Of a stretch of 46,182 nucleotides of DNA, positions 24,235 through 33,325 are shown one piece after another. Origin of the DNA: Prevotella sp. (GTDB lineage Bacteria > Bacteroidota > Bacteroidia > Bacteroidales > Bacteroidaceae); contig JAFUDJ010000001.1 of assembly GCA_017459445.1 (NCBI GenBank), positions 1 to 46,182 of the forward strand. Reading direction: 5' to 3'. Both the position numbers and the translations under genes were made by a program. The notes below the pieces were generated by a model. The model was not told the DNA's origin and did no database searches. It saw only the letters and a list, made by a program, of their open reading frames with translations. Numbering within the stretch: position 1 is the first letter of the stretch; every line of letters begins with the position of its first letter.

Positions 24235-25691
24235 ATGAGATTCAAAACCTAAGCCCACAGTGCATCTGGAAGAACTTCTATGCACTGACACAAGTGCCCC
24301 GCCCCAGCGGACACCTCGAGAAAGTACAGCAGTTCCTGCTCGACTTCGGACGGCAGGCCGGCGTGGAAACCTTCAAGGACCCGGCCGGGAACATCGTGTT
24401 CCGCAAGCCCGCCTCGGCAGGCATGGAAAGCAAGAAGGGCGTCATCCTGCAGGCCCACATGGACATGGTGCCGCAGAAGACGCCGGAGTCGACGCACAAC
24501 TTCGAGACCGACCCCATCCAGCCGTGGATTGACGGCGAGTGGGTGAAGGCCAAGGGCACGACGCTCGGTGCCGACAACGGCCTGGGCGTGGCCGCCATCA
24601 TGGCCATCATGGAGGACAAGACGCTGCGCCACGGCCCCATCAACGCCCTCATCACTGCCGACGAAGAGACGGGCATGTACGGTGCCAACGACCTGCCCGA
24701 GGGCGAGTTGGAAGGCGACATCCTGCTCAACCTCGACTCCGAGCATTGGGGCAAGTTCGTCATCGGCTCGGCCGGCGGCATCGACGTCACCGCCACTTTG
24801 GACTACCAGGAGGCTGACACCGACCCCGAGGATGCCGCCGTCAAGGTGACGGTGAGCGGACTGCGCGGCGGCCATAGCGGACTGGAAATCAACGAAGGCC
24901 GTGGCAATGCCAACAAGCTGCTGGTGCAGGTGGTGCGCGAAGCCATCGAGGAAACCGAGGCCCGTCTGGCCTGCTGGCAGGGCGGCAACATGCGCAATGC
25001 CATCCCCTTCAAGGCCGAGGCCGTGCTGACGCTGCCCAAGGAGAACATCGCCGCCCTGAAGGAAATCGCTGCCGACTGGAAGGAGACCTTCAACGATGAA
25101 TTCAAACTCATCGAGCCGCAGGGCATCGAGCTGACCGTCGAGGAGGTGGACACGCCGCAGAAGGAAGTGCCCGTCGAGATACAGGACAACCTCATCAACG
25201 CCATCTACGGCTGCCACGACGGCGTCATCCGCTTCATTCCCGCCTACCCCAGCGTCGTGGAGACCTCTTCCAACCTGGCCATCATCAACATCGGCGGCGG
25301 ACATGCCGACATAAAAATACTGGCACGTTCGAGCCGCGAGGACATGAAGGACTACGTGGTGAAGATGCTGGAGAGCACGTTCAACATGGCCGGCATGAAG
25401 GTGGAGACGGCAGGAAGCTACGGCGGCTGGGACCCCAACCCCGACAGCGAGATTCTGCACCTGCTGCTGAAAGAGTACAAGGAACTCTTCGGCAACGACG
25501 GCATCATACAGGTCGACCACGCCGGTCTGGAGTGCTCGGTCATCCTCGGCAAGTACCCGCATCTGGACGTTGTCAGCCTCGGCCCGACGATGAAGTCGCC
25601 GCACACCACCACGGAGCGCGCCCTTATCGAGACCGTCGAACCCTTCTGGCAACTGCTGAAAAAGACTCTGGAAGACGTGCCCGAAAAGTAA
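24231..25691 (+). CDS. pepD: Cytosolic aminoacyl-histidine dipeptidase
   Basis: A 486-residue M20-family metallopeptidase of the PepD type, which cleaves Xaa-His and other dipeptides in the cytoplasm. The metal-binding and catalytic motifs are in order: LQAHMDMVP (about residue 80), TTLGADNGLGVA (about 110), TADEETGMYGAND (about 140), LNLDSEHWG, and the C-terminal HAGLECSVI and MKSPHTTTER. Length is normal. Translation is coupled to the upstream membrane protein by the ATGA overlap. A T-rich hairpin follows the stop. Confidence 0.95.
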   Translation: MNEIQNLSPQCIWKNFYALTQVPRPSGHLEKVQQFLLDFGRQAGVETFKDPAGNIVFRKPASAGMESKKGVILQAHMDMVPQKTPESTHNFETDPIQPWIDGEWVKAKGTTLGADNGLGVAAIMAIMEDKTLRHGPINALITADEETGMYGANDLPEGELEGDILLNLDSEHWGKFVIGSAGGIDVTATLDYQEADTDPEDAAVKVTVSGLRGGHSGLEINEGRGNANKLLVQVVREAIEETEARLACWQGGNMRNAIPFKAEAVLTLPKENIAALKEIAADWKETFNDEFKLIEPQGIELTVEEVDTPQKEVPVEIQDNLINAIYGCHDGVIRFIPAYPSVVETSSNLAIINIGGGHADIKILARSSREDMKDYVVKMLESTFNMAGMKVETAGSYGGWDPNPDSEILHLLLKEYKELFGNDGIIQVDHAGLECSVILGKYPHLDVVSLGPTMKSPHTTTERALIETVEPFWQLLKKTLEDVPEK

Positions 25692-25736
25692 AAAACAAAA
25701 GGGCAGAAAGGTAAAAAAGCAAAAATACAATAAGGT

Positions 25737-25782
25737 AAAAAGGTAAAAAATGAGGCATGATGCTTTACTTTTTTACCTTTTT
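25737..25782. terminator. A/T-rich 14-bp hairpin after pepD
   Basis: AAAAAGGTAAAAAA (25737-25750) pairs perfectly with TTTTTTACCTTTTT (25769-25782). Runs of A and T on both sides would work in either direction. Confidence 0.65.
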
Positions 25783-25807
25783 ACTTTTTTACCTTTAAAA
25801 TATTTCG

Positions 25808-25815
25808 TACCTTTG
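25808..25815 (+). promoter_or_regulatory. -7 element for the corA transcript
   Basis: TACCTTTG followed by CAGCC. The corA start lies about 195 bases downstream, an unusually long leader for this genome. Confidence 0.7.
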
Positions 25816-25844
25816 CAGCCGTATAACCAATTTTATAATTAATT

Positions 25845-25880
25845 ATGGACGATTACCCGGCGGATACTTTTAAACAGTAG
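25845..25880 (+). CDS. Candidate 11-residue leader peptide of corA
   Basis: The first ATG after the corA promoter opens the frame MDDYPADTFKQ and stops at TAG. The upstream AT-rich stretch is a normal Bacteroidetes initiation context. The peptide has clustered Asp residues with a Pro near its start, the kind of nascent chain reported to destabilize ribosomes at low magnesium in enteric leader peptides such as MgtL. Its place before a magnesium transporter makes a sensing role plausible but unproven. A GGCAAG/CTTGCC hairpin (25896-25919) follows, then a heptamer array. Confidence 0.4.
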   Translation: MDDYPADTFKQ

Positions 25881-25895
25881 GGCGGGAGGACGGCA

Positions 25896-25919
25896 GGCAA
25901 GACCGCTAATCCTCTTGCC
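25896..25919 (+). other. Leader hairpin upstream of corA
   Basis: GGCAAG pairs with CTTGCC around a 12-base loop, 16 bases beyond the leader ORF stop. It has no U-run, so it could act on translation rather than termination. Confidence 0.4.
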
Positions 25920-25929
25920 GCAAAATCAT

Positions 25930-25989
25930 GCATTATGCATTGAGCATTATGCATTAAGCATTAAGCATTATGCATTAAGCATTAAGCAT
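25930..25989 (+). repeat. Heptamer array (GCATTWW), nine units
   Basis: Nine copies of GCATT spaced exactly seven bases, with AT, GA or AA between, ending 20 bases before corA. The 25881-25929 stretch before it holds only the hairpin. Confidence 0.9.
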
Positions 25990-26009
25990 CATTAAAACGG
26001 ATTAGCACA

Positions 26010-26936
26010 ATGAAGACTTACTGGAACACCCAAGGGGGCTTGAGCCAGCTCGAGGAGTGGCAGCCCAATTGCTGGATACAAGTGACGTGTCCGACAGAAG
26101 AAGACCAGCAGATGCTGGAGGAGCAGTACCAGATACCCGACTACTTCCTCTCCGACATCAGCGATACCGACGAGCGCGCCCGCTACGAATACGACGACGG
26201 CTGGATGCTCATCATCCTGCGTATCCCCTACGTCAAGGAGGTTCGTTCACGCACGCCGTACACCACAGTGCCGTTAGGCATCATCCACAAGCGCGACGTA
26301 ACCATCACCGTCTGCTTCTACGAGACGAACATGATGATTGACTTCGTCTCGTTCCATCAGCGGCGAGGCGAGGGATTCACCGACTATGTGGACATGATTT
26401 TCCGCCTGTTCCTGTCGTCGGCCGTATGGTACCTGAAGCGCCTGAAGCAAATATCCATGCTCATCGACAAGGCCAAGCGCAACCTGGACCGCGAAGTGAA
26501 CAACGAAAGCCTCATCGGACTGTCGCGACTGCAGGACTCGCTGACCTATTTCAACACCTCCATCCGGGGCAACGAGACACTGCTGTCGAAGCTGAAATTC
26601 AAGCTACAGATTGACGAACTGGACGCCGACCTCATCGAGGACGTCAACATCGAGATGACACAGGCCCGCGAAACGACCAGCATCTACTCCAACATCCTGG
26701 AGTCGACGATGGACACCTACCAAAGCATTATCAACAACAACATGAACACCATCATGCGTACGCTGACGTCGGTGACCATCATCCTCATGCTGCCCACGCT
26801 GGTAGCCTCGTTCTTCGGCATGAATCTCATCAACGGCATGGAGAGCAATCCCATCGGTTTTGTGATTGCAATCATCCTGTCAATACTGATTTCTGTCCTC
26901 TCATGGTTCATTTTCAGGCATAAACGACTCATTTAA
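26010..26936 (+). CDS. corA: CorA-family magnesium/cobalt transporter
   Basis: A 308-residue inner-membrane channel of the CorA/MIT family. The signature FFGMN is present at about residues 268-272, followed by LINGMESNP, and the C-terminus has the two membrane helices separated by this loop. The N-terminal 230 residues form the acidic cytoplasmic funnel with a long helix (SMLIDKAKRNLDREVNNESL). CorA homopentamers import Mg2+ down the membrane potential and close when the cytoplasm is Mg-replete. The long leader, with a possible acidic peptide and a heptamer array, suggests post-transcriptional control. Confidence 0.93.
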   Translation: MKTYWNTQGGLSQLEEWQPNCWIQVTCPTEEDQQMLEEQYQIPDYFLSDISDTDERARYEYDDGWMLIILRIPYVKEVRSRTPYTTVPLGIIHKRDVTITVCFYETNMMIDFVSFHQRRGEGFTDYVDMIFRLFLSSAVWYLKRLKQISMLIDKAKRNLDREVNNESLIGLSRLQDSLTYFNTSIRGNETLLSKLKFKLQIDELDADLIEDVNIEMTQARETTSIYSNILESTMDTYQSIINNNMNTIMRTLTSVTIILMLPTLVASFFGMNLINGMESNPIGFVIAIILSILISVLSWFIFRHKRLI

Positions 26937-26980
26937 TGCACTTTTTCCGGAAAAAATTAGGCGGTTTCAAAATTTTTCTG

Positions 26981-26988
26981 TAATTTTG
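26981..26988 (+). promoter_or_regulatory. -7 element for the DUF349 gene
   Basis: TAATTTTG, 49 bases before the gene, after a TTTTTCCGGAAAAA palindrome at the end of corA. Confidence 0.6.
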
Positions 26989-27037
26989 AACCCTAATTTA
27001 AGTGTGAACTAACATATCACTCACTAAAACATTTTAG

Positions 27038-28849
27038 ATGATGGACTCTCAAGAAAAAGTTCCCATGGAGGAACAGACCGTAGAACAGACCGTAGTGGAA
27101 ACCGCAACTGAGCAACCCGCAGAGGAACCCGAGCGCAGGCAGTATCAAAGTAAAAAAGAAGTGCTGGAGCGCGTGCGGGAGATAGCCCACAGCGACGATG
27201 CACCGCAGAAAGAAGAGGTGGACTACCTGAAAACCGTCTTCTACAAGCTGCACATTGCCGAGCGCGAAGCCAAGCTGAAAAGCTATCTCGACGCCGGAGG
27301 CGACCCGGAGCAGTATCAAATAACACCCGACGAGGACGAGGAAGCCTTCAAGGCCGAAATGGGGGTTATCAAGGAGAAACGCCAGAAGCTGTTCAGAGAA
27401 CAGGAGCAGGAGAAGCAGGACAACCTGCAGAAGAAGCTCGACATCATCGAAAAAATCAAAGCCATGGTCACCTCGCCCGAGGAGGCCAACAACTCCTACA
27501 AGGAATTCAAGGCCCTGCAGGACGAATGGCGCGAAATCAAGAACGTTCCTGCCGACCGTGCCAACGAGCTGTGGCGTAACTACCAGCTCTATGTGGAACA
27601 GTTCTACGACCTGCTGAAGCTGAACTTTGAAGCCCGCGAATACGACTTCAAGAAGAACCTGGAGATGAAGACCAAGCTCTGCGAAGCCGCAGAGAAGCTG
27701 GCCGAGGAAACCGACGTCATCAGCGCCTTCCACCAGTTGCAGAAGCTGCATCAGGAATACCGCGAGACAGGCCCCGTCTCCAAGGAGCTGCGCGAAGAGA
27801 TATGGAACCGCTTCAAGGCGGCCTCTACCGTGGTCAACAAGCGCCATCAGCAGCACTTCGAGGACCTGCGCGCCCGCGAAGAGGAGAACCTGGCCAAGAA
27901 GACAGCCCTCTGCGAGAAGGTTGAGGCCATCAACGCCGAGGAGAACAAGGGCAGCGGAGACTGGGAGCGCCACACTAAGGACATCATCGACCTGCAGGCC
28001 GAATGGAAGACCATCGGTTTCGCACCGCAGAAGATGAACGTTAAGATTTTCGAGCGCTTCCGTGCCGCCTGCGATGACTTCTTTGCCCGCAAGGCCGAAT
28101 ACTTCCGCAACCTCAAAGACACCTTCAAGGAGAATGCAGAGAAGAAGCGCGCCCTCATCGAGAAAGCCAAGGCACTGCAAGATTCTACCGACTGGAAGTC
28201 CACTTCCGACAAGCTTATCAACCTGCAGAAGGAGTGGAAGACCATCGGCATGGTGCCCAAGAAGCTGGGCGACCAGCTGTGGGAGGAATTCCTTGGAGCC
28301 TGCAACAAGTTCTTCGAGGCCCGCAACGCCGCCGGAGCCGGCACCCGTAACGAGGAACGCGAGAACTTAGAGAAGAAACGCGACGTCATAGAACGTCTGA
28401 AGGCCGCTGCCGAAGAAGCCGGCGAAGGGCTGCAGGAGCGTGTACAGAAACTCGTCGAGGAGTACCAAAGCATCGGCCATGTGCCGTTCAAGGAGAAAGA
28501 CAAGCTCTACGAAGAATACCACGCCGTGCTCGACAAGCTCTACAAGGAGCTGAACATCTCGGTGGCCAAGCGCCGTCTCACGAAGTTCAAGGACAACCTG
28601 AAGCAGGTGGCAGAACGCGGCGAGAACGCCCTGGACAACGAGCGCGCCCGGCTGATGCGCCAGTATGAGCAGCTGAAGAGCGAGGTGCAGACCTATGAAA
28701 ACAACCTCGGATTCCTCAACGCCTCGTCGAAGAAAGGCAACTCGCTGATTGACGAGATGAACCGCAAGGTACAGAAACTGCGCGACGAAGTGCAGCTGGT
28801 GCGCGACAAGATTAAGGCCATCGACGCAGAGAACGCTGCCAAGGAATAG
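27038..28849 (+). CDS. DUF349-repeat coiled-coil protein
   Basis: A 603-residue, highly charged, mostly helical cytoplasmic protein. Five DUF349 repeats are visible, each with a LQxEWKxIGxVP-like core: LQDEWREIKNVP, LHQEYRETGPVS, LQAEWKTIGFAP, LQKEWKTIGMVP and LVEEYQSIGHVP, at about residues 155, 235, 320, 395 and 485. The first 50 residues are acidic and disordered. Function unknown in Bacteroidetes. Two adjacent Met codons make the start uncertain by one. The GH43 gene begins one base after the stop, so the two are likely cotranscribed although unrelated in role. Confidence 0.88.
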   Translation: MMDSQEKVPMEEQTVEQTVVETATEQPAEEPERRQYQSKKEVLERVREIAHSDDAPQKEEVDYLKTVFYKLHIAEREAKLKSYLDAGGDPEQYQITPDEDEEAFKAEMGVIKEKRQKLFREQEQEKQDNLQKKLDIIEKIKAMVTSPEEANNSYKEFKALQDEWREIKNVPADRANELWRNYQLYVEQFYDLLKLNFEAREYDFKKNLEMKTKLCEAAEKLAEETDVISAFHQLQKLHQEYRETGPVSKELREEIWNRFKAASTVVNKRHQQHFEDLRAREEENLAKKTALCEKVEAINAEENKGSGDWERHTKDIIDLQAEWKTIGFAPQKMNVKIFERFRAACDDFFARKAEYFRNLKDTFKENAEKKRALIEKAKALQDSTDWKSTSDKLINLQKEWKTIGMVPKKLGDQLWEEFLGACNKFFEARNAAGAGTRNEERENLEKKRDVIERLKAAAEEAGEGLQERVQKLVEEYQSIGHVPFKEKDKLYEEYHAVLDKLYKELNISVAKRRLTKFKDNLKQVAERGENALDNERARLMRQYEQLKSEVQTYENNLGFLNASSKKGNSLIDEMNRKVQKLRDEVQLVRDKIKAIDAENAAKE

Positions 28850-28850
28850 C

Positions 28851-30395
28851 ATGAAGGCGGCTCTCCGGATGACACACAGACCTCTATATTTCCTTTTGAT
28901 TTTAGCAACAGCCCTGACGGTAGCGGCACAGCCCGCCCGTCTGGACTGGGGCGACCAAGGGAACGGCACCTACAAGAACCCCGTATTGAATTGCGACTAC
29001 TCCGACCCGGACGTCATCCGCGTCGGAGATAAGTTCTATATGGTAGCCTCCGACTTCCACTGGTTAGGCATGCAGGTGTTAGAGTCTGCCGACCTCGTGA
29101 ACTGGAAGCTCATCAGCCAGGTATACCGCCGCATGGACTTCCCGGGCTGGGACGCCAACAACCACTACGCTGCCGGAGCATGGGCACCGGCCATCCGCTA
29201 CCACGACGGCAAGTTCTGGATTTACGTCTGCACGCCCGACGAAGGGCTGCTGATGACCACCGCCGCCGACCCGCATGGGCCGTGGGAACCGCTCTATCAG
29301 GTCAAGAAGATAGAGAAATGGGAAGACCCCTGCCCGTTCTGGGATGACGACGGACAGGCGTATCTCGGTCGCAGCCGCCACAGGGCGGGGCCGATTATCA
29401 TCCACAAAATGTCGGCAGACGGGCGCCAGCTGCTCGACGACGGTGTCACCGTCTACGAGGGGCCTGTCGCCGAAGGCACCAAGTTCCTGAAACGCAACGG
29501 CTACTACTACCTCATCATTCCGGAAGGCGGCGTCAGCCGAGGCTGGCAGACCGTGCTCCGCTCCCGTAGCATCTACGGACCCTACGAGCGCAAAATAGTA
29601 TTAGAGAAAGGCTCTACCGACATCAACGGGCCGCATCAGGGCGCCCTGGTCGACACGCCCGACGGACAATGGTGGTTCTTCCATTTCCAGTCTACCACCC
29701 CCAACGGACGCGTGCTGCATCTGCAACCTGCCCGCTGGAAGGATGACTGGCCACTCATCGGCGTGGACATCGACGGCAACGGCATTGGCGAACCTGTCCG
29801 CGTATGGACTAAGCCCTACCCTGACACACAGCCTTCACTGCCTGCCACATCGGACGATTTCGACACGCCGCAGCTCGGCCTGCAATGGCAGTGGTGCCAC
29901 AATCCCGTCGACACACACTGGAGCCTGACGGAGAAAAAGGGGTTCCTGACCTTGCACACCCTGCCTGCCGACTCCCTGAAAATGTGCCGCTCCATGCTGA
30001 CACAGAAGGTGATGGGCTACGAAAGCCAAGCCACCCTGCTGCTTCACGCCACGGCCAACGACGGCATGCGCGGCGGACTGGCCTTCACCGGCAAGCAGTT
30101 CCGGGCCATCGGTCTGTCAGCGGAAGGCATCTATACCGAGGTGAACGGACAGGTCACCATCGTCAAACCCTGCAAGGCGAAGAAAGTATGGCTGCGCGTC
30201 AACATCGACAACAGCCGCAACGAGCATCGTTTCTCCTATAGTCTTGACGGGAGGCACTACTTTGACGCAGGAGCAGCCTTCGACATGCGGGAAGGTTTCT
30301 GGAAAGGCATCCGCGTCGGACTCTATGCCTACCACACGAAAGGCGACAGCCAAACCCTGCATTTCGACAACTTCGTGTACGACATCCTGCGCTAA
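28851..30395 (+). CDS. Secreted GH43-family glycosidase
   Basis: A 514-residue exported enzyme, probably a beta-xylosidase or alpha-L-arabinofuranosidase. MTHRPLYFLLILATALTVAA is the signal core; the first Met is seven residues upstream. The five-bladed propeller starts with YKNPVLNCDYSDPDVIRVGD, whose Asp52 is the likely base, then WEDPCPFWDDDGQAYLG and EGPVAEGTKFLKRNGYYYL with the likely acid Glu. A C-terminal beta-sandwich (about residues 330-510, beginning DDFDTPQLGLQWQW) is the usual GH43 accessory domain. The exact linkage cleaved cannot be read from sequence. It starts one base after the DUF349 stop. Confidence 0.9.
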   Translation: MKAALRMTHRPLYFLLILATALTVAAQPARLDWGDQGNGTYKNPVLNCDYSDPDVIRVGDKFYMVASDFHWLGMQVLESADLVNWKLISQVYRRMDFPGWDANNHYAAGAWAPAIRYHDGKFWIYVCTPDEGLLMTTAADPHGPWEPLYQVKKIEKWEDPCPFWDDDGQAYLGRSRHRAGPIIIHKMSADGRQLLDDGVTVYEGPVAEGTKFLKRNGYYYLIIPEGGVSRGWQTVLRSRSIYGPYERKIVLEKGSTDINGPHQGALVDTPDGQWWFFHFQSTTPNGRVLHLQPARWKDDWPLIGVDIDGNGIGEPVRVWTKPYPDTQPSLPATSDDFDTPQLGLQWQWCHNPVDTHWSLTEKKGFLTLHTLPADSLKMCRSMLTQKVMGYESQATLLLHATANDGMRGGLAFTGKQFRAIGLSAEGIYTEVNGQVTIVKPCKAKKVWLRVNIDNSRNEHRFSYSLDGRHYFDAGAAFDMREGFWKGIRVGLYAYHTKGDSQTLHFDNFVYDILR

Positions 30396-30477
30396 GACTT
30401 TCCCCGCCTCAAGACTGCCTGCTCTACACTGCGTAGTTAATTTCTCTGAAAACGAATGGAAATTAAAGGAATTTTCG

Positions 30478-30485
30478 TACCTTTG
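30478..30485 (+). promoter_or_regulatory. -7 element for tsaB
   Basis: TACCTTTG with CAGG following, 29 bases before tsaB. Confidence 0.65.
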
Positions 30486-30514
30486 CAGGCTAATATAATA
30501 ATGTACGCGAAACC

Positions 30515-31213
30515 ATGGCTTGTATACTACATATAGAGACCAGCACGAATGCCTGTTCGGTAGCCGTTTCGGAAGACGGGCAGTGCATCTTCGAACAGAC
30601 AGAACGCGGCGACAAAGGGGCCGGTGCCGAGCACTTAGGCACCATGGTCGACGAGGCGCTGTCGTTCACTGACAACCATGCCATCCCGTTCGATGCCGTC
30701 AGCGTAAGCTGCGGCCCCGGCTCCTATACCGGGCTGCGCATCGGCGTGTCCATGGCCAAAGGCATCTGCTACGGCCGCGACCTGAAGCTGATAGCCGTAC
30801 AGACGCTGCAGCTGCTCTGTGTGCCGGTACTGCTGAGAGAGCTGGACACCGACACTAAGGAACCCCTGCTGTGCCCGATGCTCGACGCCCGGCGCATGGA
30901 GGTCTATGCAGCACTCTACGACCGTTCGCTCAAGGAGGTGCGCCCCGTCAGTGCCGACGTGGTAGATGCCGACACCTACCGTCCGTGGCTCGACGAACGC
31001 CCCATATACTTCTTCGGCAACGGTGCCGCAAAGTGCATGGCAACCATCAACCACCCCAATGCCCGATATATAGAGGGCGTGGAGCCGCTGGCAAAATGGA
31101 TGCAGCCACTGGCCGAGAAGCGCTTCCTGAACGGGCAGTTTGAGGATGTGGCCTACTTTGAGCCGTTCTACCTCAAGGACTTCATTGCCATCAAACCCAA
31201 GAAACTGCTGTAA
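30515..31213 (+). CDS. tsaB: tRNA threonylcarbamoyladenosine biosynthesis protein TsaB
   Basis: A 232-residue cytoplasmic protein of the TsaB family, the ASKHA-fold partner that supports TsaD in making t6A37 on ANN-decoding tRNAs. ILHIETSTNACSVAVSEDG at the start and VSCGPGSYTGLRIGVSMAKG at about residues 63-82 are the family signatures. Length is typical. It begins a run of core genes on the plus strand (DUF4290, murA, rimM, dxr, rseP). An octamer array separates it from the next gene. Confidence 0.94.
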   Translation: MACILHIETSTNACSVAVSEDGQCIFEQTERGDKGAGAEHLGTMVDEALSFTDNHAIPFDAVSVSCGPGSYTGLRIGVSMAKGICYGRDLKLIAVQTLQLLCVPVLLRELDTDTKEPLLCPMLDARRMEVYAALYDRSLKEVRPVSADVVDADTYRPWLDERPIYFFGNGAAKCMATINHPNARYIEGVEPLAKWMQPLAEKRFLNGQFEDVAYFEPFYLKDFIAIKPKKLL

Positions 31214-31236
31214 AGACCAAATCCGTAAACCAAAAA

Positions 31237-31292
31237 TCGAAACATCGAAATATCGAAACATCGAAACATCGAAACATCGAAGAATCGAAAAT
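31237..31292 (+). repeat. Octamer tandem array, seven units, between tsaB and DUF4290
   Basis: TCGAAACA-type units start every eight bases from 31237 to 31285. The array is flanked by direct repeats AAATCCGTAAAC (31219-31230) and AAATCCGTAAAT (31289-31300). Confidence 0.92.
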
Positions 31293-31313
31293 CCGTAAAT
31301 CACAAATAAACAG

Positions 31314-31928
31314 ATGGAACTAAAAGGATTAGACTATAACACCCAGCGCGAGCGGCTTGTCATGCCGGAGTATGGGCGTGAGATACAGAAAATGGTGGAA
31401 GTGGCCGTCGGCCTGCCTACCAAGGAGGAGCGCATGCGCTGCGCCAAGACCATCATCCGGCAGATGGAGAACAAAAACCCGCAGGTTCGGGAAAGTGCCG
31501 ACTACATGCAGACGCTGTGGGACCACCTTTACCTGATGAGCCACAAGCAGTTGGACATTGACTGGCCATACGACGTCAGCGAAGCGGAGAAGATAACGAA
31601 CCGCCCGCAGGCGATGAGCCATCCCAAGAAAGACGGTCAGGCGCATCTCCGCCACTATGGCCGGCTGCTGGAGAAGATGTTTGAACAGCTGAAGACCATG
31701 GACGCAGGTGCTGAGCGCGACGAGCTGGTACGCATCACCGCCAACCAGATGAAGCGCGACCTTATGGCATGGGGGCACGGCTCCATGGACGACGAGAAGG
31801 TGGCTGACGACCTGGCCCGCTTCACCGACGGAAAAATACAGCTGGACCTGAGCAATTTCCGTTTCGAGCGCGTCGATTTGGCAGGCCTGCCCAAGGACGC
31901 CGGTAAAAAAGGCAAGCGCAAGAAGTAA
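31314..31928 (+). CDS. DUF4290 protein
   Basis: A 204-residue cytoplasmic protein of the Bacteroidetes DUF4290 family, unknown in function. The N-terminal LDYNTQRERLVMPEYGREIQ and the central DIDWPYDVSEAEKI are its hallmarks. The C-terminus ends in a Lys-rich run GKKGKRKK, suggesting nucleic-acid or ribosome contact. It is next to murA, a neighbourhood I know to recur in this phylum. No own promoter was seen, so it is likely read from the tsaB promoter. Confidence 0.88.
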   Translation: MELKGLDYNTQRERLVMPEYGREIQKMVEVAVGLPTKEERMRCAKTIIRQMENKNPQVRESADYMQTLWDHLYLMSHKQLDIDWPYDVSEAEKITNRPQAMSHPKKDGQAHLRHYGRLLEKMFEQLKTMDAGAERDELVRITANQMKRDLMAWGHGSMDDEKVADDLARFTDGKIQLDLSNFRFERVDLAGLPKDAGKKGKRKK

Positions 31929-31972
31929 GCGACCCGACGACTGCTGACAACAAAACCGACAACACCTACACC

Positions 31973-33325
31973 ATGTCATCATTTAAGATAGAGGGTGGCC
32001 ACCTGCTCAGTGGCGACATCACCCCCCAGGGCGCCAAGAACGAAGCACTGCAGGTTATCTGTGCCACGCTGCTGACCAAAGAACCTGTCACCATAGAGTA
32101 CATTCCCAATATCCGGGATGTCAACAACCTCATACAGCTATTGCGCGACATCGGCGTCAAGGTGCAGCGCGACGACAGCCAGAACCTCATGCCCGGCGCC
32201 TACACTTTCCAGGCCGACCAGTTAGACATGGACTATCTGGAGAGCGACGACTTCCTGGCGAAATGCGCCGAGCTGCGCGGCAGCGTCATGATAATCGGCC
32301 CGCTGCTGGCCCGCATGGGCAAGGCCGTCGTCACCAAGCCCGGCGGCGACAAGATAGGGCGGCGCCGTCTGGACACCCACTTCTTAGGCTTTGAGAAACT
32401 GGGTGCAAAATTCCGCCATATCGAGCATCGCAACGTCTACGAGATAGCAGCACCGCCCGCCGCAACGCCACACGCCGACAGAGGGAACAGCCTCCGAGGC
32501 AGCTACATGCTGCTCGACGAGGCTTCCGTCACGGGTACGGCCAACATCGTCATGGCAGCCGTGCTGGCCAAGGGCACCACGACCATCTACAACGCCGCCT
32601 GCGAGCCTTACGTCCAGCAGCTTTGCAAGATGCTTAACCGCATGGGAGCCCGCATCAGCGGCATCGGCTCCAACCTGCTGACCATCGAGGGTGTCGGCGA
32701 GTTGCACGGCACCAGTCACCGCCTGCTACCCGACATGATTGAGGTGGGGTCGTTCATCGGCATGGCCGCCATGTGCGGCGACGGCATCCATATCAAGCAC
32801 GTGTCGCTCAAAGACCTCGGCATCATCCCCGATGCCTTCCGCCGGTTAGGCGTCAAGGTCGAGGCTGACGGCGACGACCTGTTCGTGCCGCGCCAGAAGC
32901 ACTACGTGGTCGACACCTTCATCGACGGCACCATCATGACTTTGGCCGACGCGCCGTGGCCGGGGCTGACCCCCGACCTGCTGTCGGTGCTCATCGTCGT
33001 GGCGACTCAGGCCCGTGGCTCCGTGCTGTTCCACCAGAAAATGTTTGAGAGCCGCCTGTTCTTCGTCGACAAGCTGATAGACATGGGCGCCCAGATTATC
33101 CTCTGCGACCCGCACCGTGCCGTCGTCGTCGGCCACGACCGCAAGCTGAAGCTGCGCGGAGGCCGCATGTCGAGCCCCGACATCCGTGCCGGCATCGCCC
33201 TGCTGATAGCAGCCATGAGCGCCAACGGCACCAGCGTCATCAGTAACATCGAGCAGATTGACCGAGGCTATGAAGACATCGAAGGGCGCCTGAATGCCCT
33301 CGGTGCAAAGATAGAAAGGATATGA
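31973..33325 (+). CDS. murA: UDP-N-acetylglucosamine 1-carboxyvinyltransferase
   Basis: A 450-residue cytoplasmic enzyme that transfers enolpyruvate from PEP to UDP-GlcNAc, the first committed step of peptidoglycan synthesis. GAKNEAL near residue 20 has the conserved Lys-Asn pair. The loop that normally contains the fosfomycin-reactive Cys is KPGGDKIG here, with Asp126 in its place, as in other intrinsically fosfomycin-insensitive MurA proteins. The C-terminus reads IRAGIALLIAAMSANGTSVI. It overlaps rimM by ATGA. Confidence 0.95.
   Translation: MSSFKIEGGHLLSGDITPQGAKNEALQVICATLLTKEPVTIEYIPNIRDVNNLIQLLRDIGVKVQRDDSQNLMPGAYTFQADQLDMDYLESDDFLAKCAELRGSVMIIGPLLARMGKAVVTKPGGDKIGRRRLDTHFLGFEKLGAKFRHIEHRNVYEIAAPPAATPHADRGNSLRGSYMLLDEASVTGTANIVMAAVLAKGTTTIYNAACEPYVQQLCKMLNRMGARISGIGSNLLTIEGVGELHGTSHRLLPDMIEVGSFIGMAAMCGDGIHIKHVSLKDLGIIPDAFRRLGVKVEADGDDLFVPRQKHYVVDTFIDGTIMTLADAPWPGLTPDLLSVLIVVATQARGSVLFHQKMFESRLFFVDKLIDMGAQIILCDPHRAVVVGHDRKLKLRGGRMSSPDIRAGIALLIAAMSANGTSVISNIEQIDRGYEDIEGRLNALGAKIERI

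Noticed and set aside
24249-25730. 493-codon minus-strand ORF opposite pepD
   Set aside because: pepD motifs are complete on the plus strand; the opposite frame is a GC-rich shadow.
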